Shown here: piece by piece, positions 11,062 through 22,821 of the stretch
How positions within the stretch are numbered: the stretch's first letter is position 1
How the letters are laid out: each line of letters begins with the position of its first letter
NCBI GenBank assembly: GCA_007922195.1
Contig: ML682059.1
Span: forward strand, 10,435,118 to 10,499,117
Length of the DNA: 64,000 bases
Source of the DNA: Podocnemis expansa
Taxonomy: Eukaryota; Chordata; Testudines; Podocnemididae
Reading direction: 5' to 3'
Notes under the pieces: generated by a model
What the model was told of the DNA's origin: nothing
The model's database searches: none
What the model saw: only the letters and a program-made list of their open reading frames with translations
Program-made: the position numbers and the translations under genes

Positions 11062-13782
11062 TTACAAAGTTTACTATTCCATAACCCTACAGTTCAAGGT
11101 GTCCAGTTAGAATGCTCTACTTGACAAATAAAAGCAAGACAATTGTGAGAAAATTGAAGAACTAAAGAAATACTTGCCTGAGGACAAAAAACAACTCACA
11201 TCCCTAGTGGAAAAAGGCCAACTTATTGGTTGCACAACACTACAGACCACTTTTGATGTCGTGGACACTACCACCAGGACTACAGCAACATCAATCACCA
11301 TGTGCCACACTTCATGGCTCCAATCCTCAAGGATTCCAAAAGAGCTACAATTGAAAGTGGATGACTTACCCTTTGAGAGAGACAAATTATTCTCCAAGAA
11401 GACAGACAAAATGCTACACCCAATGAAGGATTCTAGGGCAACACTTAGAACCCTAGGTATATACATACCATCCTTCAAAAGATGCAGGTTCCAACCCTAT
11501 CAGAGGAGGGAATGCTAATCCTCTTGCCAAGCGAGACCCTACAACTGATATAGACAAAGACGACAACAGTGACCACAACAGAGAAGATAACCTTCCAACC
11601 AGTCAACTTCCTTGCAGCCTCCTTAACCTAAGTGAGCATTTTGGAGGTCCGGTCGCAGGTCTGAGATGCCTCCCAAAACCACGACTAATAAAGACTTTTG
11701 GACTTCACCTATGTCCCTTCTTTGACATATGGGCAATGATCACATCCGACAGATGGGCCCTAGAAGTCATCAATAAGGGCTACTCAGTTCCCTTTCAAAT
11801 CTATTCCAGCCACCTACCCCATCCCTGTCCCTTTTCAGGGACTCTTCGCCCAAACAACTTCTGCAAAAGGAGGTTATATATCTCCAAACAGGAGCAATAT
11901 AGAAGGCCCCACCTCAATACCGCTGCAGGGGCTTCTATTTAGATTTCCTCTTTACACAGAGGAAGAATGGTGGATGGAGACCAGTCCTCGATATCAAGTC
12001 ACTGAACAGATGTATCCGAGTCCAAAAATTCAAAATGGTTACTTTATTGACAATCATTCCTATGCTATAACAAGGAAACTGATTATCAGCCCTCAACCTA
12101 AAGAATGCCTATCTTTATATAATAATACATCCACTTCACTGAATATTCCTACACTTTATGTTTGACACGGAACACTTCCAATACACAGTTTTGCTATTCA
12201 GTATTGTCACGGCTCCTTGAGTGCTCGCCAAGATTCTTGCTGTGGTTGCAGCTCATTTGTGATGCTCTAGTATCACTGTTTTTCCCCAGTTGGATGATTG
12301 CCTTCTGCAGAGTGCAACACACTCAAAGGCAGTTTGCAATATAAAAACAGCCATGCATCTCTTACAAAATCTTGGGGTTTTAATAAACCTCAACGAATCG
12401 ATCACAACTCTCTCACAAATTCTGGGGTATATTGGTGCCCAGCTAGATTCAGCAATTGCAAAAGCTACTTTACTGCTCCTGAGATTCCAAACTATATAAT
12501 ATTTTGTAGAGGAAGTGAGGATCATCCACTTCGCAATAGCTCACACCCTCCTAAAATTACTATGACACATGTCCACCACCATTTTTGTGGTTCAGCATGC
12601 CAAGCTACACATGAGACCATTGCAAGGTTGACTATGATCCATCTACACCCCAAGGAGACATAAAATGAGCAAAAAGGCACCCTACCACCCGCCTTCAAGT
12701 AATCTCTAGAATGGTGTATAAACTTGAACAACCTTTTTATGGTTGTGTCTTTCCCGAAAGACCTACCAACTGCAATGGTCATGACAGATGCATCCTTAAC
12801 CATTTGGAGATTGCATGTCAGCCCACGCTGCTCAGAGACTATGGACACAGAGTGAACCCTGCCTACACATCAACGTATTAGAGCTCAGAGCAGTACAAAG
12901 AGCTCACCATCACTTTCTTCCACTAATACGAGGCAAATTAATTTAAATTTTGACAGACAGTGTGTCCTGCACATTACATAAAAATGCATAGCAGAACTTG
13001 GTCTTGCTCACTAGACACCAAGGTGGTGGTCAAACTCTGGAACTGGTGCATCAGATGCCACATACTATAACTGCATCTTACCTTCCCAGACATTTAAACA
13101 CAACAGCAGACACCCTGAGCAGAAAATTCAATTCCAGCCATGAGTGGAAAATCAACAAAGTGGTCCTAGACAACATCTTTCAAGAATGGGTACACCATCC
13201 GTGGACTTCTTTGCAATGAGTACAAACCACAAATGCGGATAGTACTGCTCCAGGACAGGTCGCTGATCCCAGTCTCTAGGAGATGCATTCCTAATCAGAT
13301 GGAAGAGGACACTCCTGTGTGCATTTCCTCCAATCCTTCTCCTTCTGCAAGTAATAAAATAAAATAAAATGGGATCATGCCTCGGTCATCTTAATAGCCC
13401 CAGCATAAGTAAGACAACCATGGTACCTGACCCTCACTAAAATGTCTGTCTCCACACTATGGGGACACCCAACCAACATCTGTCTCCTATTCATAACACA
13501 ACAGTGTGATGGCTCACCCCAGCATCGGCAGATTGCACCTGACAGCCTGAAGCCTTTGTGGGCCCAAGCACTAGGGAGACTGTGCTCAGAACAGGTTCAG
13601 AATGTTCTTCTAAATAACAGAAAATTAGCCACACAAAAATCATATCTATACAAATGGAAAAGATTCTAAATATGTTCCTCTGTCAAACCCATGAATTTAT
13701 GGCTGCCTTACCTTTCATACTTGAATACTTACTAAATCTAAAATTAACTGGTCTATTACTCGCCTGCATCAAAGCTCATTTT
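11062..13782 (+). pseudogene. DIRS copy B gag tail, RT, RNase H and start of recombinase (decayed)
   Basis: 11174-11518 matches the C-terminal gag-like segment of the other copies (LVEKGQLIG, then DDLPFERDKLF, then TLRTLGI). RT follows in several frames, with a catalytic-box remnant QLDDCLL near 12284 in place of YLDD. RNase H remnants lie around 12780-13160, including LNTTADTLSRKF and WKINKVVLDNIFQEW. The DAFL region is near 13280, and the recombinase N-terminal segment NVLLNNRKLATQKSYLYKW is near 13600. The sequence breaks off at 13782 where the LTR is inserted. It cannot encode active enzymes. Confidence 0.72.
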
Positions 13783-14403
13783 TGTCATAGGATGCATATC
13801 TGTGCACCCTGAGTTTTGTTCTTTATGATTTTTCTGTTCACTTATGCACTGTGATTGTACATTGTTATGTCAATTAGGCCACACAACATGCCTTCATGAA
13901 TGTTCATAAAATTCTACATGATTAGTATGGTATCATGTTTTTTGCAGTATCATGCATGTGCACAGATGTGTAACATGTTTTCCCTGGCTCGAGAGTGTGG
14001 GAGACAGACAAACAGAACTCTCTCCCAGCAGAATGTAAACAAACAAAGCAGCAAGCAAGCAATTACCAGGAGGAGGCAAGAAACGTATGCTGATTGAGGT
14101 CCCTGGCTCAGACTGGACAAAGAGATCACCTCTGCCCAGAAAGGGAGGGGTTGAGGGGGTTTTGAAACAAAGAACAACGCTTGGAGGGATTTGGGGCTTT
14201 TTGCCTGGGAATCTCCCTCTTGAAACAACTCTAAGTAAGATTGGGCCCTGCCTGGCCTCAGGCAGAGAATGGCTGCAGAAACATCTGACAGCCAAATACC
14301 TCGAGCATAAACTTAAACTATGAGGTCAGTTCAAGTAGCAATATTAGGTTAGTATGCGTGTTTTACTTTTTATCTTCTTGTGGTCTCTCCTGACTGATTT
14401 ATA

Positions 14404-14640
14404 TTATGTTCTTCGTTGAGTGCTGGCTGGGTGTTCCACTTCAGGTGATTGTTGCGCCCTCGTGCCAAGCCCAGCGATTCTATAGCAGTACTTCACTCAT
14501 GCTGCGTGCGAGCTCCCCAGAGCCATTAGCTCAAGAGGCTCTCACACACACCCAGAGCCCTCCCTCTCCTGTTCTTTCTAACCACCGTTGGCTTGAGATG
14601 TTGGCAGTTGCTCCTCTCCTGTTAGAAAGAAATTAGTTAA
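14404..14640 (+). repeat. DIRS copy C left inverted terminal repeat
   Basis: It is reverse-complementary to 19905-20161. Shared blocks include GATTCTATAGC, GAGCTCCCCAGAGC, TTAGCTCAAGAGGCTCTC and CAGAGCCCTCC. Its outer bases (TTCTTCGTTGAGTGCTGG) are repeated in inverted form at 19810-19840. Confidence 0.85.
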
Positions 14641-14786
14641 CAGTTGATTAGGAGACTAGTATAGTCTAGGTATAGTGTATAGTTAGACTTAGTGTTAGCA
14701 TACATACAGGAAAAAATGGAGAAAAGCCTTGGCTATAAATATGCCCAGCTCAGCCGGCTTCAAGAGATGGTCCCTATGCAGAGGCA

Positions 14787-16730
14787 ATGCCCGTGTCAAA
14801 TGGACACAACAAATGTATGAGATGTCTGGGCGAAACGCAGATAGCGCAAAAGTGCCACCATTGTAAAAATCTCATGGCGAGAATGAGAAAAGACAGAGAA
14901 CAGAGGATGAAAATGTTCCTCATGGAGCGGTCTCTTAAACTAACAGCTGATCCTGAGCAGGAGCCACATCAGATTACTGAAAGGGGTGGAGCCAGGTAAA
15001 GAGGTTCCCCTGCCATTACTACACTTGCCAAGAAAATGGCTTTGTGTATACCAGTGGAAAAGGCAAACTTGGCAACTCTGCCACAAGGAGAAGACAAGAA
15101 GAAGAGAGGAGAGCTGACAGACTCTCTTCTGAAATGGCTGTCTCCGCACCGCTGACAATGATGGGGGTAGAGTTACTGGCACAGGCGCACACAGGGGAAT
15201 CAATGAACAGAACCCCCACAATGTTGAGAAGAGAAACAGGCAGGGACAGGGCACTGAGGAATAGCAAACTCTCCACGGCGCTACATTGACTCAACTCCAT
15301 GCCGCAGATATCAGCAGCACCAGAATCAAGATATAGCCTAGTAACAAAAGTGGGAGAAGGAATGCAGGATAAAACATCTCCAGCCTGCCCCATGCTCTGA
15401 TGAAAGAAAAACCATTAGTAGGCGAACAAACTAAAACTAAGCACATAGAAAACAATCAAAAAGATTGACCTACTATACCTTTTGGTCTCGATGTGTCTCC
15501 TGCAGGGTCACCTGGCGAAGTGCCTGTAGTAGAAATTCCACATAAAACGTACAGTCCTATTTACGAGCATAATGAACAGCAAGTATGTCCATGGTTCATG
15601 CCACCATGGCTCTATCCTTTGATTCCACCTCAAAATAATTGGGGAAATTGGCAAACCTGGCTCCCACACCTGAGAACCAGAACAGATACAGCAAGCACTA
15701 CAAAAATTGTGAAATCTCCATCACTGGCACAGTCCAGACACTCATGTTCACTGGAGAGGTCCTTTGCTAAGGATCATAGGACACTACCCCTGAATCAGAC
15801 CCAGAGGAAGAAATTTTGCCACATACATCAGAATCAAGGAAAAATGAGAACCATAAAATAATATCATCTTCAAAAACAGATGACTTCAAACAATTCCAAA
15901 AGCCAGTCAAAAGAGTAGCCCAGAATATGGATATATCATTGGAAGAGAGATCTCACAGCAAACATAAGTTACTTAAGATCCTACATTCTACTATACCATA
16001 AAAGATCACCCTCCCTGTGAACAAAGCAGTCATGGAACCAGTGGATGTCATGTGGAGAACTCTGGCCTCCATACCATCTACATGCAAGACAGCCGAGAAG
16101 AAATATCACATACTAAGGACAACAAGTTTCTATTTTCTCATCCTCCCCAAAAATTGGTGGTGGTGGTGGAGGCAGCACAGCAACGGATCAGACAATTATG
16201 TCCTAAACAAGCATCACTAGATAAGGATAGGAAGAGATTAGATCTGTTTGGTAAGAAGGTATACTCCTCAGCTATTCCACTTGTAAGAATAGCAAACTAC
16301 ACTGCATAGCTAGCCAGCTATGATCACAACACTTACTTGGAGTTTACTGAATTCCTGGACCTTATCCCAGATGACAAAAAAAGAGTAATTCCATTCCATG
16401 ATCAAAGAAGGTCAGCAAATATCCAGAACAGCGTTACAAGCTGCCCTAGACTCCGCTGACCTGGCGGCTAGAGCCAGAGCCACTGCTATAATAATGCACA
16501 GGACATCCTAGTTACAATCAGCATCTCTGCCTAAGCAACTACAGACTAAGATAGAAGACTTACCTTTTGATAAAGTACAGCTGTTTGGGGAGAAAATGGA
16601 CGAAGTAATGCATACACTCAAAGATTCTGGGGCCACTCTTCATACCCTGGGAGTTGTCGCTCCTGCTAACACGTCAACAAGGAGACCACAGTTTAGATTC
16701 CAACAATACCAAGGACACTTTCTGTAATAC
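14787..16730 (+). pseudogene. DIRS copy C gag-like frame (decayed)
   Basis: The N-terminal part near 14811-14870 reads CMRCLGETQIAQKCHHCKNL, a Cys/His cluster seen also in copies D2 and F. After a Lys/Arg/Glu-rich stretch come a Pro-rich linker (15493-15660), VKRVAQNMDISLEERSHSKH (15905-15964), an ASIPSTCKTAEKKY segment, and DLPFDKVQLFGEKMD near 16560. Frames change several times. It is probably the capsid/nucleic-acid-binding protein of the element. The assignment rests on comparison between copies. Confidence 0.6.
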
Positions 16731-16843
16731 CAACCACAAAGACAACAACTAGGCAGAGGTAGGCAGTGGCGCAAAAGTGAAGACCAACCAGCACCCCAAC
16801 AGTCATCAACAACCAGACAGCAATTTAGAAATTTCAGTCGGGT

Positions 16844-18400
16844 ATGAACAGCTGTCCCTGTTCCACTGGAGTAGACAACGACGTGATTTTCGGCCATCAC
16901 TTGCAACCCTTCTTAAGAGAATGGGAAGCTATTACATCCAACAGATGGGTTCTCGAGATTATAGAGCACGGTTACGCTATCCCAATCTCATCAATCAAAC
17001 CTAACCAATCCCCTACCCCATCCCTTTTCAGGGATATATCTCACCTACAGCTAATGTGGCACAAGGTGAATCGGCTGTTGCTCTTAGGAGCCATAGAACC
17101 AATGCCAATGCAATACAGAGGAGGGGCTTTTTATTCCTGATGTTTCATTGCACCAAAACTGGCAGATGGAGGCCAATATTGGACTTAAGAAAGGTGAACA
17201 AGTTTGTGAGAACCCACAAGTTTAAGATGGTGATGTTGTCAATGATCATACCTCCACTGGAAAGGGAGGACTGTTTTTCATCCCTTGACCTACAAGAAGC
17301 ATACTTCAATGCAACAATTCACCAGGTGCGCAGAAGATTCCTATACTTTATGGTGCAGGAGGACCACTACCAGTACAGAATGCTACCCTTCGGCATTACA
17401 GCGGCTCCAAGGGCTTTCTCAAAACTGTTAGTGGTGGTCACTGCACATCTCCACAAACAGGGCATAATTATTTTCCCCTATTTGGACGATTGCTTAATAA
17501 AGGCAGGAACGTTAGAACAAGCAGAATGGGTGACTCGGGACGCAATAATGGTCTTCCAGGAGCTGAGACTGAAAATAAACTTCCAAAGTCATTACTAATG
17601 CCAACTCAACAGCTGGAATTCATAGGCACTCTCCTAGATTCAAAGACCACAAAAGTGTCACTTCCTCTGAAGAAATTCAAGACACTAAAACAATTGATCA
17701 GGATAGTATCCAGGTTACCAATGGTATCAATCCACACATGCCTGTGACTTCTGGGACATATGGTGGCCACCACACAGGTGGTACTGAATGCATGTCTACA
17801 TGTGTGTCTGCTGTAAGTGTGGCTGGCCTCAGCGTGTAAGCCAGGAAGATGCAGTTTTCTAGAACTGATATCAGTCCCATGAGATATCAAAAGAGACCTG
17901 CAATGGTGGATACGACCACTAAATACACTGGCAGGGGTCCCATCTGCAGATGCTCAACCATCTCTGACGGTTTGGAGTGCACACATGAGAGATTATGTGG
18001 TACAAGGACAGTGGTCAATACAGGAGACAAATCTACATATCAATGTCCTAGAATTACAGGCAGTTCAACAAACATGCATGCCCTTGCTACAGCCATAAGG
18101 GGCAAAACCATCAAAGTCATGATGGACAATGCAGTGTTCATGCACTATATAAACAAACAGAGAAGTGTACATTCCCAGTCACTCTGTGCAGAGACAATCA
18201 AACTATGGACATGGTGCCTCCATTATGGTATCAGCATCTCGGCCACCTACTTACTAGGCTCGATGAATGCAACAGTGGATGTGTTGAGCAGACGGTTCAG
18301 CGTGAAACACGAGGGGGAACTGAACTACCAACTGCTAGACGCCATATTTCAGAAGTGGGTTACCCTCTTATCAACCTATTTGCAATGTTTTAGAACAGGG
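16844..18400 (+). pseudogene. DIRS copy C reverse transcriptase/RNase H (broken)
   Basis: RT segments appear in order: ITSNRWVLEIIEHGYAIPIS, then GRWRPILDLRKVNKFV, then motif A as SSLDLQEAYFNATI (the first catalytic Asp is kept), LPFGITAAPRAFSKLL, and the YLDD box in FPYLDDCLIKA near 17480. RNase H-like sequence follows, with IKVMMDNAVFMHYINKQ near 18110 and AEVDVLSRRF-type sequence near 18270. In the RNase H and DAFL part the frame is open from 17849 to 18757, but RT is joined to it only through frame changes. It would act in cytoplasmic reverse transcription of the element RNA; this copy is inactive. Confidence 0.78.
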
Positions 18401-18756
18401 CTCTACTGCTCCAGGGCAGGAATAGGTCACAAATCATTAGGGGATGCCTTCCTTCTGAATTGGAGTCACCACCTCCTATACGCGTTTCCACCCATTACAT
18501 TATTGCACAAGGTGCTGGAGAAAGTGCAGATGGACAGGGTGTCACTAATTCTAATTGCCGTGACGTGGCCAAGACAAACGTGTTTTCCATTCCTGGTTCG
18601 TATGTCATCATGTTGTCTGATACTTCTTCCACTCTACAGGAACTTGCTGTATCAGAACAACAGACAGAAGGTGAACCCGGAGCTGCACAAACCACATCTG
18701 ACAGTGAGGAAAATCAGTGGTTCCAGATTCAGGAGTTGGAATGCTCTGAAGAAGTG

Positions 18757-19795
18757 AAGGCTGTACTCCTTAATAGTAGAAAACTGTCAACGAGAAAGTC
18801 ATACACCCATAAATGGGTGAGGTTCTCCTGATGGTGTATGGAAAGACATGTTCCACCGGGTACCACCTCAATGGCAGATGTCCTGGGGTACTTACTGGGA
18901 CTCAAACTATCGGGTTTCTCAAACACCTCAATTAAATTTCACATGGTGGCTATCTCTGCTTTTCACCAAAAAGAGTGTGATTTATTATTATTCTCTAATC
19001 CAATCACGAAACAATTTCTGAAGGGTCTGAAGAATGTATTCCCCAAAAGCTGTTCACCTCCTACTCCATGGGACCTGAACTTAGGACTCAGGACCCTGAT
19101 GAAGGAGCCATTTGAAGCTATAGCAACTTGTTCCCTAGCACGTCTATTTATGAAACTCTCATTTCTGGTTGCCATTACATTGGCAAGACAGATCAGTGAA
19201 TTAGGGGCACTTATGGCTGAGCCCCCATATACAAACTTCTATCCTGACAGAGAGACAATGAGGCCACACCCAAAATTTTTATGGAAAATCAACTCACAAT
19301 TTCACATCAGTCAAGAGATCTTGTTACCTACCTTTTACCCAAAACCACACTTCGATTTGAAGTCAGTATGGCTACATAAGCTTGATGTTTGGAGGGCTTC
19401 TGTTCGGCTAGAACTAAACTCTTTTGGAAGTCATTGAGACTTTTCATTTCAATTGGTGCAAGATCCAAAGGAGAGGCAGTTTCATCACAAAAAATATCCA
19501 TATGGATAGAAAACTGCATACTTTCAGCGTATTCATTGAACGCGGTTCCTTCCCTGTGCGGTATTAGGTTGCATTCAGCAAGAGCTGTGGCAACGTCCAT
19601 GGCATTTCTTCAGAACATATTGCTTAAGGACATATGTGCTGCTGCAACCTGGAGCTCTATCCATACTTTTACTAAACAGTATGCCCTAGATCAGACATAC
19701 ACCTGGCATAAAAGTGGGGAGCACAGTTCTTGCTTCTCCTGTGCACACTGTGTCTGCAAGGTCTCTCCATCCCTAGACGACAACTGCTCCATAGG
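18757..19795 (+). pseudogene. DIRS copy C tyrosine recombinase (frameshifted)
   Basis: The recombinase begins with LLNSRKLSTRKSYTHKWVRF, then an in-frame stop near 18829, then a long segment open to 19437 with FHMVAISAFHQ, TPWDLNLGLRTLM and FLVAITLARQISELGALMA. The last carries the Arg of the conserved arginine motif. The C-terminal part continues in another frame at 19438-19795, with ICAAATWSSIHTFTKQYAL near 19640, where the catalytic Tyr would lie. The enzyme family inserts circular DIRS DNA. This copy has lost integrity through a stop and a frameshift. Confidence 0.78.
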
Positions 19796-19796
19796 C

Positions 19797-19905
19797 ACCT
19801 GAAGTGGAGCACCCAGGGACAGCACTCGACAAAGAATAATAGGTTGCTTACTGGTCGGTAACCACTGTTTTTCGAGATGTGTGTCCCTGGGTATGCTCCA
19901 CTACG
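19797..19905 (+). repeat. DIRS copy C internal complementary region
   Basis: The first half (CTGAAGTGGAGCACCCAGGG, then AGCACTCGACAAAGAA) is the reverse complement of the left outer end of the element. The second half (TTTTTCGAGATGTGTGTCCC) is the reverse complement of the right outer end near 20100-20150. Such a composite complementary region templates end joining during replication in DIRS elements. Here the match is still obvious by eye. Confidence 0.82.
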
Positions 19906-20161
19906 CTCCCTTCCTCCCCTCTTCTGCAGAGCGATGACCAACACTTTGCAGTTGAGAAGGAACAGACAAGGGAGGGCTCTGGCTGCATGCGAGAGCCTCT
20001 TGAGCTAACAGCTCTGGGGAGCTTGTGCGCAGCACAAATGAAGCACAGCTATAGAATCTCTGGGCTCGGCGCAAGAGCGCAATGATCACTGGAAGTAAAG
20101 CATACACAGGGATACACATCTTGAAGAACAACCATTACTGACAGGTAAGCAGCCTACTATT
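19905..20161 (+). repeat. DIRS copy C right inverted terminal repeat
   Basis: Reverse complement of the left repeat at 14404-14640, ending near GACAGGTAAGCAGCCTACTA. The GTAAG at the terminus is a splice-donor-like match in the RECK sense direction. Confidence 0.82.
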
Positions 20162-20577
20162 TCTGCCTTGATTGGCCATATTCTCACTTAGAATTATAAT
20201 CTGATCAGTAAACTAGTAGTTGTTTTATCTAAAGCTGGATGACATTTAAAGGGTATGAGTGATAAAGGCTGGGCATGATCCACTTCTTTGTTAAATGAAT
20301 GCATTTGAGCGTACGGTGGTTGGGAGTGGGTCCCAATATCTGTAGACAGTGGCTCCTGGTGTGCTAACTGGGGATGGGGGTACCTGCTTGGGGACTGTCT
20401 CTTCAGTAGCTAGAGGGCTTACATCCACTGCTTGGGACCAATCGCACATGAGAGGCTGGAGTGGACTGACTGAAGAGTGACTGGTCACTTGGCAAAGCAG
20501 GGTGAATTGGGGCTCAGGAGTGGGAATTGATGGGTCACAGGGCACACTGGACCACATCTGGGGAGCAGCCTGTCACA

Positions 20578-21415
20578 GTTTTGCCCCTATCAGTGCCTTC
20601 CATCAAAACAATGAGGTATCACTAGTCTTCTCGCAAAATGCTTCCTCTCTGGCCTTCAAAACCTATATCCAGAAGTTTAAGGAGCCTACACCACCCTGGG
20701 ACCTAATTTTGGTATTGAAGACACTCACAACACACCTTTTGAGCCTCTGTCCACCTGTTGTCTCCTCCACCTTTCCATGAAAGTAGCCTTCTTAGTCACC
20801 ATAACCTTTGCTAGAAGAGTAAGCAAGCTGAGAACTCTCATGGCTAATCCTCCTTTTACCATCTTTCACAATCATAGCATTACCATAAAACTACATCCTA
20901 AATTTCTCCCAAAAATGTTCTTTGATTTCCATATTAATCAACCAATATACTTACCTACCTTCTATCCTAAACCTCACAAGGACCTCAATGAAGTGAGCTG
21001 GTACACCGTTGATGTTTGCAGAGCACTACTCTTCTACCTAAGCAGAACAAGACCATTCCGTAAATCTACAAGACTTTGATTCCACACTGGAACAGTCTAA
21101 AGGGAAACTCATGTCTTCCTGAAGACTATCAAAATGGATTTCGAGATTACCTGTGTTAGGAACAATCTGGATTAGCTCCCCCAAAATGAATTATGGTGCA
21201 CTCCACCAGATCCATGGCCCATTTGATGGCCTTCCTTAACAACATGCCTGTCCCAAAGATATGCAGGGATGCCACATGGACTTCTGAACATGCCTTTTTA
21301 AGATGCTACACCATTACAGACATGCCTCAGATGGGCACTAGATTTGGATCCTCAGTACTGGTTACAATTCGTGAACCTAGTCCAAAGTTCTTCCAACCTT
21401 AGTTGGTCACTGCTA
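20578..21415 (+). pseudogene. DIRS copy B tyrosine recombinase, 3' part (decayed)
   Basis: The frame cut at 13782 resumes here: ISAFHQNNEVSLVFSQ, PWDLILVLKTL, MKVAFLVTITFARRVSKLRT (arginine motif), HPKFLPKMFFDFHINQPIYL and, after a frameshift, MVHSTRSMAHLMAFLNN with the His-x-x-Arg motif near 21197, then ICRDATW near 21260. It is inactive because of frameshifts and the large insertion. Confidence 0.78.
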
Positions 21416-21417
21416 TT

Positions 21418-21768
21418 GATTCTCCTGAAGTGTAGCACTCACGGGGACAACACTTGAAGAAAGGAAGATTGCTGCCTTTGTTGCAGTAGGCAATGTTGTT
21501 AGACACGTCTGTGACTGTGTCTGCTCCACTTCCCACCTTCCCCTCTACTTCAGAGATGATAATTCTCCATGGCAGAGAAGGAATTAATGGGGCAAGCTGT
21601 GCAGGTGACAGTTGGCACATTCCTTGTGGCATGAGGTGCCATCTGTTCACGTGCAGTCCATGCAAACACTACTGCTGATATCTCCTATCAGTGGTGCTGG
21701 GGCATACTGACACCTGAAGTAGAGCAGTCATAGGGACATACATCTTGAAGAACATTGGTTACTTCACC
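21418..21768 (+). repeat. DIRS copy B internal complementary region and right inverted repeat
   Basis: 21422-21530 has the composite complementary region (CTGAAGTGTAGCACTCACGG, then CACTTGAAGAAAGG). About 21535-21768 is the reverse complement of the left end near 8629-8850. The element ends near CACCAAGGTGAG, where a foldback repeat was later inserted. Confidence 0.78.
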
Positions 21769-21776
21769 AAGGTGAG

Positions 21777-21993
21777 TTCCAAAGGGGCAGCCTTATTAGT
21801 CTAGTTCAGCAAAAGAAGCAACGAGTCCTGTGGCACTTAAAGACTAATGGAATTATTTATCGCATGAGGTTTTGTGGGAGAATATCCCATTTGAAAGCAT
21901 CTGACACAGTGGGATTTTCTGCCACAACAGCTCATGTGATAAATAAATATGTTAGTCTTTAAGTGCCACATAACTCCTTGCTTCTTTTGCACT
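21777..21993. mobile_element. Foldback short repeat with AAGGTGAG duplication
   Basis: A 217-bp element with two complementary arms: GTCCTGTGGCACTTAAAGACTAA near 21824 and TTAGTCTTTAAGTGCCACATAACTCC near 21953, plus GCATGAGGTTTTGTGGGAGA against TCTGCCACAACAGCTCATG. It is flanked by exact AAGGTGAG copies (21769-21776 and 21994-22001). The 8-bp duplication and self-complementarity point to a MITE-like DNA transposon. It interrupts the extreme right end of DIRS copy B. Confidence 0.78.
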
Positions 21994-22001
21994 AAGGTGA
22001 G

Positions 22002-22821
22002 CAACCTTCCTTTCTCAGAATTTATTAGGGGAAAATCATACACAGGAACGCATACACAAAACAACACGTTAATGTCAGAAAGACAATAATACACATTATC
22101 TATATTGATACAAAGAGCTATGAGTTCTTTACAGTTTATACCATCAGGCTCATCTTGATACAATTTTTTTGAGGTTTTTTTGCTTTAAATACATTGTGTG
22201 CATGTGGTTATATCTGTCACAGCATCCTCTTCCTATCATTTCTAGAAGTGGTGCACTAAAGATTCTGAGATGCATCTTTCTATATTTGTTACCTGTTTCA
22301 TATGTCATCATCTCTACTTTCCCATTTCCTTTTCCCTTTTATGCATAGAAGTCATTACTGCAAAGTGTAAGGGAAACTGATTTAAATCTTGTTTACCAGT
22401 GACACCAAATTGTCTTCAAGAAACAATGTATGCTTCCAGCTGATTTTCAGTCTGTCTTTTAACACCCCTGCTATTGGGTTTCACTTAATTGGAGACTGCC
22501 AATCAGTCCCAGTTTGTTTTGTTTTGTAGACAATGTTTATTTGGGGAACAAAATAGATCAAACAAATTTCTACCTGTGACTTAGCCTTTGGGTCAGGGCT
22601 TCCTGGAGAGAAGGGCTTAATCTGTTAACTCATTACAACTAGCATCTCATTTCAAGCTTCTGCAGTGCTTTATCAACAGTGGAGAATGAAAGGTTTCAAG
22701 AAAATTGTAACTGGCAAAATAAAATTCTACTTTAAGATAGAAGATGCCATGCTTTGTTAGGAAAAATGTTATGAAACTCGTTGTTTAAATCACTGAAGCT
22801 GATCTGTAATGACATTTTCAG
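22002..22821 (+). other. End of RECK intron after DIRS copy B
   Basis: AT-rich intron sequence up to the acceptor ATTTTCAG at 22814-22821. No gene or recognised repeat family. Confidence 0.5.

Larger units (their letters stand above)
14404..20161 (+). mobile_element. DIRS-type retrotransposon, copy C (both ends present)
   Basis: A 5.76-kb element with complete DIRS layout: left inverted repeat (14404-14640), gag-like region, RT/RNase H, tyrosine recombinase, internal complementary region (19797-19905) and right inverted repeat (19905-20161). It is inserted in the LTR at 13783-20577. Protein segments are still readable over hundreds of bases but contain stops and frameshifts, so the copy is not autonomous. 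Confidence 0.88.
13783..20577 (+). mobile_element. LTR (about 1.04 kb), split by DIRS copy C
   Basis: The element starts TGTCATAGGATGCATATCTG and ends GCAGCCTGTCACA, i.e. TG...CA ends. Its two halves are 13783-14403 and 20162-20577. The reverse-oriented relative at 54222-55738 is continuous across the same point, which shows that DIRS copy C is the interruption. The flanks ATTTT (13778-13782) and GTTTT (20578-20582) are a plausible 5-bp duplication with one mismatch. It sits within the recombinase frame of DIRS copy B. No internal retroviral genes are attached, so it is a solo LTR. Confidence 0.78.
8629..21768 (+). mobile_element. DIRS-type retrotransposon, copy B, with nested inserts
   Basis: Its two ends are inverted repeats of about 230 bp. 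The left (about 8629-8850) and the reverse complement of the right (about 21535-21768) share blocks such as ATGCCCCAG, GCACAGATGGCA..TC and TGCCAACTGT. Between them, in + order, are gag-like sequence (9160-11520), RT/RNase H (11700-13230) and tyrosine recombinase (13560-13782 resuming at 20578-21415). It was interrupted by a foldback repeat (9036-9158), a hAT-like element (10270-11053) and an LTR (13783-20577) that carries DIRS copy C. Removing these leaves about 5.4 kb, about the size of a full DIRS element. The frames are heavily mutated. Confidence 0.8.
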
